This document shows positions 19,597-27,695 of a stretch of DNA of 64,000 nt, piece by piece. The position numbers and the translations under genes were made by a program. The notes under the pieces were generated by a model. The model worked only from the letters and a program-made list of their open reading frames with translations, made no database searches and was not told the DNA's origin. Within the stretch, counting starts at the first letter, position 1; each line of letters starts with the position of its first letter. Source of the stretch: Salinimicrobium sediminilitoris (GTDB lineage: Bacteria; Bacteroidota; Bacteroidia; Flavobacteriales; Flavobacteriaceae); contig NZ_JAIVCC010000013.1 of NCBI RefSeq assembly GCF_020866905.1, forward strand, positions 372,001 to 436,000. Direction: 5' to 3'.

Positions 19597-20217
19597 GTGT
19601 TTGACAAGGCTATTGCTTTAGAAAATACCGGAATCTCTAATGGCGTTGAATACCTGGAGCAACATATAATTAGAAACGACCAGCACAAATATTTCCTCTC
19701 ATCAGATTTCGTGTTAGGAAACCTACAATACGACGGGCAACCTTATTTTGATATTTCTTTAAAATACAATATTTATGATGACATCCTGTTAGTCCTACTT
19801 GAGAACTCAGGAGGTGTGTCAAATTTTGAGCTACACAAGGAGAATGTCGATTCCTTCAAAATTGGAAATCACGATTTCATTAGAGTACCATCAAAAGAAA
19901 ATTCCGAAGTTCAGGGATTCCACGAGGTATTGCTGAACCTGCCGGAGTTAATGTTACTGAAAAAACATGTAAAGAAAATCAGTAAGCACCTGGACAGGAA
20001 TTTCACCTACTATGAATTTGAAAATGATGATCCGCAACACGTGATCTTTTATGGGGACTCATACTTTCCAATAAAATCCAGAAGGGATGTTCAAAAGATC
20101 TTTCCAGATCATGAAAAACAAATTAGGATCTTCTATAGAAGCAACAGGCAGCTAAGAAAAGAAAATCCAGATCGCTTCCTGTCACAACTGCTTCAAAGCC
20201 TTAATTCCCAATTGTAA
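19597..20217 (+). CDS. Secreted protein of unknown function, first gene of the TonB/DUF4249 locus
   Basis: Listed from the first standard start (GTG), 206 residues; the true protein probably begins farther upstream with the signal peptide described at 19429-19596. I do not recognise a named family. Visible features are a tyrosine- and aspartate-rich stretch (SLKYNIYDDILLVLLEN), a central mixed beta region and a basic C-terminal tail (IRIFYRSNRQLRKENPDRF). Similar small exported proteins often precede TonB receptors in Flavobacteria (from memory). It is 14 bp before the TonB receptor, which supports one operon and a joint envelope role. Confidence 0.75.
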   Translation: MFDKAIALENTGISNGVEYLEQHIIRNDQHKYFLSSDFVLGNLQYDGQPYFDISLKYNIYDDILLVLLENSGGVSNFELHKENVDSFKIGNHDFIRVPSKENSEVQGFHEVLLNLPELMLLKKHVKKISKHLDRNFTYYEFENDDPQHVIFYGDSYFPIKSRRDVQKIFPDHEKQIRIFYRSNRQLRKENPDRFLSQLLQSLNSQL

Positions 20218-20231
20218 AAACACAATAGACA

Positions 20232-22994
20232 TTGAGAAGAATCATTTCGTTTTTGCTTCTTTTGAACTGTGGCCTACTTATGGCCCAGGAATCTTCAAAA
20301 ATCACGATCACCCTTGAAAATGCTACTGTAGAGCAGGCCCTCCTAAAATTTGAAGAGGCTACAGATTTAAAATTCTTTTATGTTGAACAATGGGTAAACC
20401 AGGGCAACATTACAGTCAATCTTAAAGATGTACCGGTAGAGGAAGCACTGCAACAAATTCTTTCGGAGACACTTCTTAACTTCTACCGCTTGGATAACAA
20501 CCAGATTGTGATCACCCGGAATAATATCGTATACGATGAATTGCCACAGGGTTTTTTCCCGAAAAAAGACTCTCTTCCTTCAGAAATCAAAAAAGAAATT
20601 GCTAAAAAATATAACCCTGTTTTTTACAGCCAGGAAGACAGGCCAAATTCAGAAATACAAACAGTTTATATAGGGAAAGAAGACAAGACCTCAGGAACAG
20701 GGACTTTCACTCTTTCTGGCCTGGTAAAAGATCTCGAAACAGGAGAACCAATCTCAAACCTTGCTGTTCTCATCAAAGGCACCGATATTGGAACTGTGAC
20801 TAATCAACAGGGGTTCTACTCTTTAAAAATTCCTGCAGGAGTACATATTTTACAAACAAGATCCCTGGGAAGTGAGGATATCACCAGGAGGTTGGTGATT
20901 TACAATAATGGAAACCTAAACTTAAACCTAAGAGAGGATTATGAACTTTTAGGGGAGATCCTGTTGGAATCCGATCCCGATGAAAACGTAAGTAATTCTA
21001 TCGCAGGAGAAGAGAAAATCAATATTGAAGAAATCAAAAATATCCCGTTGATCCTGGGAGAAAGGGATGTTATGAAAGTTGCAGCTACCCTGCCGGGTAT
21101 TTCAACAGCCGGGGAGGGTGCCGCCGGTTTTAATGTTCGCGGTGGCAAAACAGATCAAAACCTCATTCTTTTAGATGATGCTGTTATTTACAATCCTGCA
21201 CATTTCTTCGGAATCTTTTCGGCAATTAATCCCTTTACTACCGGGGACATGACCATCTACAAAGGAAGTATCCCCGCACAATATGGTGGGAGACTCTCCT
21301 CTGTCTTTGATATTACCTCAAAAGATGCCAATACTGAAGAGTTTGCAGGAGAAGTGTCTGTAGGTCCTGTCACGGGAAATGTTGCTTTGGAAATTCCTGT
21401 AATTAAAGAAAAATCGGGTTTACTGTTAGGAGGTCGGAGCACTTATTCCGGATGGATATTGCAAACTCTGGAAGAGGAATCACTAAAAAATAGCAAAGCT
21501 TCTTTTTATGATGTTTTAGCAAAATACAACCACAAAATTAATGACAAAACATCTATAAAAACTACAGGTTATTTTAGCCATGACCACTTCAGTATAACTT
21601 CAGATTCTCTCTACAGCTATGAAAACCTGCTTTTCTCAGTACGTGCAGACCATAAGATCAATAAAAAGAACGAAGCAAGCTTAATACTGTCCAATAGTAA
21701 TTATAAATTCAATATTGACTACGAAAGTGAATTGAACAACAATTTCTCCTCGGGCTACACCATTAACGAAACAGAGGCTAAACTGAACATGCGTTACCTG
21801 CTGAGTGATGCCCATAAATTCGACTATGGAATTTCAGGTAAATTGTACAATGTGCATCCGGGAGAGCTGAAACCCCTAGGATCGGAATCGAATGTTGAGC
21901 CCTTCACAATTCCCGGGGAAAAAGGATTAGAATCGGCAGTCTTTATTTCCGATAATTACGAGGTTAATGATCGCCTTTTGATCAATGCCGGTGTACGTTA
22001 TTCCCTGTATGCGGCGTTGGGAGAGAAAGCACAAAAGATCTATGAAGATGATCTTCCTAAAAATGATGATACCGTTATTGACACCCTATACTTTGGAAAA
22101 AATGAAGTGATGGACACCTATGGTGGACCGGAAGTTAGATTTTCAGCGAGATATTTCATCATGCCAGATCTCTCAACCAAACTTAGTTACAACAGCACCT
22201 ACCAATACATCCACACCTTATCCAACAATACCACGGTCTCCCCTACCGATACTTACAAGTTAACAGACAGATATGTTCGACCTCAACAGGCAAATCAATA
22301 CTCGCTTGGTCTTTATAAAAACTTTGACAATAACGAATATGAACTGAGCCTGGAAGGATACTACAAAACATCTAAAAATATTCTCGACTATAAAGTTGGT
22401 GCACAACTTTTCTTAAACGAAAGTATTGAGACAGAAGTACTGCAAGGAAATGGCCGCTCATACGGTGTAGAATTTCTAATGAAGAAAACGGAGGGAAGAT
22501 TAAATGGGTGGCTGGGATACACCTACTCCCGCTCTTACATACAACTCGATGGAGAATACAGGGAGGAAGTGGTTAATAACGGAGAGTGTTTTCCTTCTAA
22601 TTATGATAAGCCGCATGATCTAAGCGTAGTAGCTAATTACAAAGTTACCCAGCGTTTCAGTTTTTCAGCAAACTTTGTTTATCAAACAGGGAGGCCTGTG
22701 ACTTACCCGACAGGAAAATATGTGCAAAATGGAATGGAGTACGTTCTTTACAGCAACCGGAACCAATTCCGTATCCCAGATTACTACCGTCTTGACCTGA
22801 GCTTCAATGTAGAGGGGAACCATAAGATTGAAAAATTTGCCCACAGTTTCTGGAATATTTCGATTTACAATGTTTTGGGCAGGAACAATCCTTACTCCGT
22901 ATTTTTTGTGACAGATCAAGGCGAGATAAAGGCATATAAGAGTTCTATATTTTCTATCCCGGTGCCAACAATTACCTACAATTTTAAATTTTAA
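20232..22994 (+). CDS. TonB-dependent receptor with STN and carboxypeptidase-regulatory N-domains
   Basis: A 920-residue outer-membrane receptor starting at TTG, with signal peptide RRIISFLLLLNCGLLMAQ. Order of domains: STN (about 22-92, ITITLENATVEQALLKF to NQIVIT), carboxypeptidase-regulatory-like (about 155-235, GEPISNLAVLIKGTDIGTVTN), TonB plug (about 265-375, GFNVRGGKTDQNLILLDDA, YKGSIPAQYGGRLSSV), and a barrel ending IPVPTITYNFKF. An STN domain often passes a signal to a FecR-type anti-sigma factor, but no FecI/FecR pair is adjacent. It is followed by a DUF4249 lipoprotein, a common pairing in Bacteroidetes. Substrate unknown. Confidence 0.93.
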   Translation: MRRIISFLLLLNCGLLMAQESSKITITLENATVEQALLKFEEATDLKFFYVEQWVNQGNITVNLKDVPVEEALQQILSETLLNFYRLDNNQIVITRNNIVYDELPQGFFPKKDSLPSEIKKEIAKKYNPVFYSQEDRPNSEIQTVYIGKEDKTSGTGTFTLSGLVKDLETGEPISNLAVLIKGTDIGTVTNQQGFYSLKIPAGVHILQTRSLGSEDITRRLVIYNNGNLNLNLREDYELLGEILLESDPDENVSNSIAGEEKINIEEIKNIPLILGERDVMKVAATLPGISTAGEGAAGFNVRGGKTDQNLILLDDAVIYNPAHFFGIFSAINPFTTGDMTIYKGSIPAQYGGRLSSVFDITSKDANTEEFAGEVSVGPVTGNVALEIPVIKEKSGLLLGGRSTYSGWILQTLEEESLKNSKASFYDVLAKYNHKINDKTSIKTTGYFSHDHFSITSDSLYSYENLLFSVRADHKINKKNEASLILSNSNYKFNIDYESELNNNFSSGYTINETEAKLNMRYLLSDAHKFDYGISGKLYNVHPGELKPLGSESNVEPFTIPGEKGLESAVFISDNYEVNDRLLINAGVRYSLYAALGEKAQKIYEDDLPKNDDTVIDTLYFGKNEVMDTYGGPEVRFSARYFIMPDLSTKLSYNSTYQYIHTLSNNTTVSPTDTYKLTDRYVRPQQANQYSLGLYKNFDNNEYELSLEGYYKTSKNILDYKVGAQLFLNESIETEVLQGNGRSYGVEFLMKKTEGRLNGWLGYTYSRSYIQLDGEYREEVVNNGECFPSNYDKPHDLSVVANYKVTQRFSFSANFVYQTGRPVTYPTGKYVQNGMEYVLYSNRNQFRIPDYYRLDLSFNVEGNHKIEKFAHSFWNISIYNVLGRNNPYSVFFVTDQGEIKAYKSSIFSIPVPTITYNFKF

Positions 22995-23013
22995 GTGTGT
23001 AAATTTAGAGAGA

Positions 23014-24201
23014 ATGAATTTAGACCACATATATAAAATTATATCCTTACTGGCAGCAGCCTTCCTGGTCAACAGTTGCGTAGAACCCTACGATTTCGAA
23101 ACTGAAACCTTTGAAGATGCATTGGTGGTCGAGGCAATTCTTACAGATGAAGTTAAGTTTCAGGAAGTAAAACTTACAAGGACCTACAGGCTTGAAGAAG
23201 ATTTTCCAAAGCCGGAATCTCATGCCAATGTCGTAGTTACCGATGATGCCGGAAATGAATTCCCCTTTTACGAAACCACACCCGGAAATTATGTTTCCAA
23301 CACAGCATTTGGAGTACAGCCTCAACATAAGTACCAACTACTTATTAACACTATGAGTGGCGACGCATATTCATCAGAACCCGCAGAATTACTGCCGGGG
23401 AATGAAATAGACGATTTATACGCACAACGTATGATTTTGCAAGGAGACGATGGAGTTGCTTTACTCGTAGATAGCGAAAATTCTGAGGCTGCTTCGAAAT
23501 ATGCCCTTTATGAATATGAAGAAACCTATAAGATTGTTTCTCCCTATGTAGTTCGCAGCACTATAGAATTTGAAGGAGAAAACTGGAGGGTTGTGCCAAA
23601 TACCCGTAATGAAACAATTTGCTATAATACGGTACCCTCGAAGGAGATCCTGCTGTCCAATACAACTTCCCTAAGGGAAAATAATCTCGACTCTTACCTG
23701 GTTCGCTTCATCCAAAAAGATGATCCGGTTTTAGGACAACGATACAGTATACTCGTTAAACGCTACTCCCTTACCAGGGAAGCGCATTCCTATTACTCCA
23801 CTTTAAAAAAGATCTCCGGCTCACAAAGTTTACTCTCCCAAAACCAACCGGGATTTGTAAATGGAAATATGTATTCTCTTAATGATGAAGACGAGAAAGT
23901 ACTGGGTTTTTTTACCCTCAGTAATATCTCAACAAAAAGGATCTACTTCAATTATTACGATTTTTTTGAGTTTGATGAACCAAGACCTCAATTTCCTGAA
24001 AGCTGTATACCTTTTAGACCGGGGGAAAATTTTGACACTCCAATTGGTATGATACAGGGTGGTACTGTTCGCTATCTTAGTATGGCCGGCCCTCCTGTGG
24101 AAGGAGAAATTGGAGAAGGCCCTATACGGGTCATAGCTACAGAGTGCGTGGATTGTACAGTTTATGGAACCAATGAAGTCCCTGAATTTTGGGAAGAATA
24201 A
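23014..24201 (+). CDS. DUF4249-type lipoprotein
   Basis: A 395-residue protein with lipobox LVNSC (Cys22) and then VEPYDFETE, placing it in an outer or inner membrane leaflet. The family features are the opening LVVEAILTDEVKFQEVKLTRTY, the beta-sandwich-like ANVVVTDDAGNEFPFYE, and a cysteine-rich C-terminus (ESCIPFRPGENF, ATECVDCTVYG). DUF4249 proteins have no proven function but frequently follow TonB receptors; a surface partner or lid is a reasonable inference. It is 19 bp after the receptor and nearly touches the next gene (8 bp). Confidence 0.88.
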   Translation: MNLDHIYKIISLLAAAFLVNSCVEPYDFETETFEDALVVEAILTDEVKFQEVKLTRTYRLEEDFPKPESHANVVVTDDAGNEFPFYETTPGNYVSNTAFGVQPQHKYQLLINTMSGDAYSSEPAELLPGNEIDDLYAQRMILQGDDGVALLVDSENSEAASKYALYEYEETYKIVSPYVVRSTIEFEGENWRVVPNTRNETICYNTVPSKEILLSNTTSLRENNLDSYLVRFIQKDDPVLGQRYSILVKRYSLTREAHSYYSTLKKISGSQSLLSQNQPGFVNGNMYSLNDEDEKVLGFFTLSNISTKRIYFNYYDFFEFDEPRPQFPESCIPFRPGENFDTPIGMIQGGTVRYLSMAGPPVEGEIGEGPIRVIATECVDCTVYGTNEVPEFWEE

Positions 24202-24209
24202 AATTTGAA

Positions 24210-25967
24210 ATGAAATATTTACCTGTCTTACTGTTCAGTTTGTGTCTCCTGCCCTGCTCTTTAAATGCCCAGGCTCTGGACCTTTCTAAAGGCACAGAAC
24301 TTTTAGAGGAAATCCCGCAAGAGAAGATCTTTGTCCATTATAATTCTTCCTTATTATTCTCTGGAGAATACATGTATTACAAGCTTTACAACCTCCAGGC
24401 GGAAACTGACCAGTTAAGTAAAACAAGCAAGGTTGCTTATATTGAACTCCTGGGTGAAGGCGGAAATACTATTTTTAAACATAAAATCCTCCTGAAGAAC
24501 GGGGTGGGACAGGGAGATTTTTTTATCCCTACTAATGTTCCTTCAGGAAATTATAAGTTGTTAGGCTATACCAACTGGATGAGGAATGAAGGAACCTTTT
24601 TTGCCGGGGATGTCGCAGTTATAAATCCATATCTGGGCGATCAGTCGGCAATTTCGGCAGATTCTGAAGAAGATTCCCTCCTTATAGAAGGAAATTCAGG
24701 CGTAATTAGGTTAAAAGAAACTTCCGATGCACCTGTAAAAATTATAGTGGAAAATGACCTTTTTGGGAAGAGAGAAAAAGTGAATCTAAAATTAGAAGGA
24801 GCCCCAGGTAATTACTCACTTTCCATTCGCAAAACAGACAGCATTAATATTCCGAAGAAATTTACTTCTGAAGATTTCACTCAACTTTTCAAAAACAAAA
24901 ACCAAAACAGCAGCAAAGATTCGGTTTTTGTGCCCGAAATGCGCGGGAACCTTATTTCCGGACGGATTGTTCCCCAAACTTCTGATGCTAAACCTAAATT
25001 AGCCGGTAATAAGCTGGCTTTTTCACTCCCGGGCGAAGATTATATTTTCAAAGTGGCAACTACAAACAATGAGGGGAAATTTTACATCAATTTAGATGAT
25101 CGCTATGATACTTCCGGAGCTTTGATGCAGGTCCTTGGAGAAGATGCAGAAAACTGGACCATTCAACTCGATCCCCTTCCAAACATTAATGCACCTGATC
25201 TAGAGTTTGGAAAATTCCACATCACCCCCGAAATGGAAGAATGGATTCTCGACCGCAGCGTCCAAAACCAGATTGAGAACGCATACTACAGCGTAAAACC
25301 GGACACTTTAAAAGCACTGGAGAAAAAAGAACCCTTTTATGTCAGGCAACCAACCGTCTATGATCTTGATGCTTACACCCGGTTTGAAACTATAAAAGAA
25401 ACCTTTGTAGAGATCATTAGGTTTGCATGGATAGCCACGAACAAAGAGGAATCCAGGATCGTAGTGAGACAGCCGCAGGGAGCTACAAATTATAATCTTC
25501 CAACATTGCTAATAGTAGACGGTGCTATGGTACAGGATCACGATCTGCTTATTACTTATCCTGCTAAATATGTAAAAAGTATCAACATCCTGAGAGATAA
25601 CATTTTTTATGGTTCTCATATTTTTGCCGGAATAGTTGACGTAAAGACCATTGAAGGCAATTTTGATGAAATCCTCAACCAGGATTACATCAAAAAGGTA
25701 GATTTAAAACTTCCGGAACCAACAAAATACTATTTCAAACAAACATATGGAAATCAGTCTGCTGAACAGTTATCAAGAATACCCGATCGAAGGACACAAC
25801 TCTTTTGGGCACCTTCTGTTGAGTTGGATTTACCCGCAGAAGATCTGGAATTCTACACCTCAGATGTACCAGGGACATTTGAAGTTCATCTTGAAGGCTT
25901 CACCAGCACAGGAAAACCTGTTTCTGTAAAAAAATATATTGAGGTCACTGCCGGGGAGGTGAGGTAA
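24210..25967 (+). CDS. Secreted protein with macroglobulin-like N-domain and TonB plug-like C-segment, no barrel
   Basis: A 585-residue exported protein. The ATG at 24210 was chosen because it starts a signal peptide, MKYLPVLLFSLCLLPCSLNAQ; a TTG 21 bp upstream overlaps DUF4249. Residues about 28-125 (EKIFVHYNSSLLFSGEYMYY, FIPTNVPSGNYKLLGYTNW) resemble a macroglobulin MG2-type strand domain. Residues about 430-482 (PTLLIVDGAMVQDHDLL, YVKSINILRDNIFYGSHIFAG, VDVKT) look like the core of a TonB receptor plug, yet no barrel follows. It may interact with the receptor two genes upstream (inference). Function unknown. Confidence 0.8.
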   Translation: MKYLPVLLFSLCLLPCSLNAQALDLSKGTELLEEIPQEKIFVHYNSSLLFSGEYMYYKLYNLQAETDQLSKTSKVAYIELLGEGGNTIFKHKILLKNGVGQGDFFIPTNVPSGNYKLLGYTNWMRNEGTFFAGDVAVINPYLGDQSAISADSEEDSLLIEGNSGVIRLKETSDAPVKIIVENDLFGKREKVNLKLEGAPGNYSLSIRKTDSINIPKKFTSEDFTQLFKNKNQNSSKDSVFVPEMRGNLISGRIVPQTSDAKPKLAGNKLAFSLPGEDYIFKVATTNNEGKFYINLDDRYDTSGALMQVLGEDAENWTIQLDPLPNINAPDLEFGKFHITPEMEEWILDRSVQNQIENAYYSVKPDTLKALEKKEPFYVRQPTVYDLDAYTRFETIKETFVEIIRFAWIATNKEESRIVVRQPQGATNYNLPTLLIVDGAMVQDHDLLITYPAKYVKSINILRDNIFYGSHIFAGIVDVKTIEGNFDEILNQDYIKKVDLKLPEPTKYYFKQTYGNQSAEQLSRIPDRRTQLFWAPSVELDLPAEDLEFYTSDVPGTFEVHLEGFTSTGKPVSVKKYIEVTAGEVR

Positions 25968-26002
25968 TCTTTTTCAGATATCCAAAGCCACCTTTTTATC
26001 TC

Positions 26003-26010
26003 TATATTTG
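26003..26010 (+). promoter_or_regulatory. -7 promoter element of rlmB, possibly leaderless
   Basis: TATATTTG matches TAnnTTTG exactly and ends only 4 nt before the rlmB ATG at 26015. With the usual 4-7 nt spacing, transcription would start at or beside the start codon. No clear -33 TTTG is present 19-21 nt upstream. Confidence 0.55.
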
Positions 26011-26014
26011 TCCC

Positions 26015-26752
26015 ATGGAAGATACTACCACCATTTTTGGAATTCGCGCAGTCATTGAAGCGCTGCAGAACAATGAGACTATTGATAAGATCTATATTCA
26101 AAAAGGCCTTAGCGGGCAATTGTTTCAGGAGTTGCAACAAAAAACAAAATCGGGCGATTACAACATTTCTTACGTACCCGTAGAAAAGCTGAACCGTTTA
26201 GTGAAAGGCAATCACCAGGGAGTGGTAGCAAAAATTTCCCCGGTTGAATTCGCCGACCTTGAAACCGTAGTAGAAGAATCCCTCCAAAAAGAAACAACTC
26301 CTCTCTTCCTTTTACTGGACCAGGTAGATGATGTGCGCAACTTTGGGGCTATCATTAGAACAGCCGAATGTTCGGGGGTAAATGGTATCATCATCCAAAA
26401 GAAAGGTGGGGCTCCGGTAACTGCCGATACGGTCAAAACCTCGGCAGGCGCTATTTTTAAGATCCCTCTCATAAAAGTTGACCATATTAAAGATGCAATT
26501 TTTTATATGCAGGGCTCGGGGATAAAAGTAGTAGCGGCCACAGAAAAGACAGACGACCTTCTTTATTCAGTAGATTTCAACCAACCCACTGCACTAATTA
26601 TGGGTAACGAGGCAAAAGGAATTTCGGAATCTGTTCTTAAGCTGGTTGATGCAAAGGCCAAGCTGCCTATCCTGGGTACCATTGGCTCTTTAAACGTTTC
26701 TGTAGCTTGTGGAGCATTCCTGTATGAGGTGGTGAGGCAAAGGCTTGAATAG
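26015..26752 (+). CDS. rlmB: 23S rRNA 2'-O-ribose methyltransferase, SpoU/TrmH family (RlmB-like)
   Basis: A 245-residue SPOUT enzyme. The N-terminal substrate-binding domain (about 1-85, starting TTIFGIRAVIEAL) precedes the knotted catalytic domain with motif 1 NFGAIIRTAECSG (about 109-121), motif 2 IMGNEAKGIS (about 195-204) and motif 3 LGTIGSLNVSVACG. It should methylate the ribose of G2251 in 23S rRNA using SAM; another rRNA or tRNA site cannot be excluded from sequence. It converges tail to tail with the rhomboid gene, 5 bp apart. Confidence 0.92.
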   Translation: MEDTTTIFGIRAVIEALQNNETIDKIYIQKGLSGQLFQELQQKTKSGDYNISYVPVEKLNRLVKGNHQGVVAKISPVEFADLETVVEESLQKETTPLFLLLDQVDDVRNFGAIIRTAECSGVNGIIIQKKGGAPVTADTVKTSAGAIFKIPLIKVDHIKDAIFYMQGSGIKVVAATEKTDDLLYSVDFNQPTALIMGNEAKGISESVLKLVDAKAKLPILGTIGSLNVSVACGAFLYEVVRQRLE

Positions 26753-26757
26753 CCGTC

Positions 26758-27519
26758 CTAGAGCGAATCTCCACTTTTTCCGGACTTATCCTCCTCAGAT
26801 CTTTTATAGTGGTAAATATATTGCGGCTCTTCCCCTTCGTCTGGATTTTCAATAAAATTTCCATTTGCATCAAAATGGCGCATAAAGGGATCCTCTTCTT
26901 CTTTATAAGTTTCTTTTTCCCATTCATATTTTGGTGGCCGTGCAATGTTCTTCTTGTATATAAGCGAAAATAAGAATCCAGACAGAAGACCTGACAAGTG
27001 ACCTTCCCAGGAAATTTTGGGATCAATTGGGGTAATATACCAAAGAAGGCCTCCATAAAGGAAAACAACAATTAGAGAAAGAGCTACCAACCGGTAATAT
27101 TTTGAAAAGATACCTTTAAAAAAAAGAAAACCGGCCAGTACATAGATCATTCCTGAAGCTCCTATATGAAAAGCAGGCCTTCCTATTAGCCAGGTAAGAA
27201 ACCCTGAAAGTAAAAGCCCCAAAAAGAGGATTTTCCAACTTAGTTTTCTGTAAAAATAAAAGAGGGAAAGAGTAAGGACGAACAGCGGTACCGTGTTGTG
27301 AAAAAGGTGCTTTATCCCGCTGTGAATGAAAGGAGAGAAAATTATTCCTCTTAGACCTTCAACTGTCCGCGGGTATACTCCGAAGTTGGTGAAATCCCAT
27401 CCAAACCTAATCTCCATCCAAAATACTATCCAGATGGCCAATACAAACAAAAGCGGGTACCCTACAACTCCTGTTGTAAAAATAAACGGCTCATGTTTTT
27501 CAGTTTTCCGAACTCTCAT
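26758..27519 (-). CDS. Rhomboid family intramembrane serine protease
   Basis: A 253-residue membrane protein with about six hydrophobic helices. The catalytic serine lies in HIGASGMIY (GxSG) and the histidine in SWEGHLSGLLSGF, giving the Ser-His dyad; the HSGIKHLFHNTVPL stretch is the conserved helix-2 region. The acidic tail (EWEKETYKEEEDPF) is cytoplasmic in related proteins. An ATG 159 bp farther upstream would add 53 residues with no membrane or protease feature and would reach to within 17 bp of rarA, so MRVRKTEKH was chosen. Substrates unknown. Confidence 0.88.
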   Translation of the reverse strand: MRVRKTEKHEPFIFTTGVVGYPLLFVLAIWIVFWMEIRFGWDFTNFGVYPRTVEGLRGIIFSPFIHSGIKHLFHNTVPLFVLTLSLFYFYRKLSWKILFLGLLLSGFLTWLIGRPAFHIGASGMIYVLAGFLFFKGIFSKYYRLVALSLIVVFLYGGLLWYITPIDPKISWEGHLSGLLSGFLFSLIYKKNIARPPKYEWEKETYKEEEDPFMRHFDANGNFIENPDEGEEPQYIYHYKRSEEDKSGKSGDSL

Positions 27520-27695
27520 ATTGTTCTCATTACAAAAATTCAACCATTTAAATAATTGGCTGCTAAAGCATTTAAAAATGTCATTTTCCTCCTCTCTTTT
27601 CTTGTAAAAGACTTTTTTATATGTCACTTCGTCATTAAACCTTACAAGAATCTTAATCATTTCTGAACCATATTTCAATTTACTATTTTTACCTC

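Noticed and set aside
20232-22994. FecI/FecR regulation of the STN-type receptor
   Set aside because: No FecR-like gene is adjacent; the only sigma factor in the window (51072) is 28 kb away and paired with a zinc-finger protein.
14590-25967. A polysaccharide utilisation locus
   Set aside because: SusC/SusD is present but there is no glycoside hydrolase, lyase, sulfatase or hybrid two-component sensor, and the second receptor lacks a SusD partner.
27520-27678. 53-residue N-terminal extension of the rhomboid protease
   Set aside because: It adds no membrane or protease feature and approaches rarA to within 17 bp, leaving no room for divergent promoters; the later ATG gives a normal rhomboid N-terminus.
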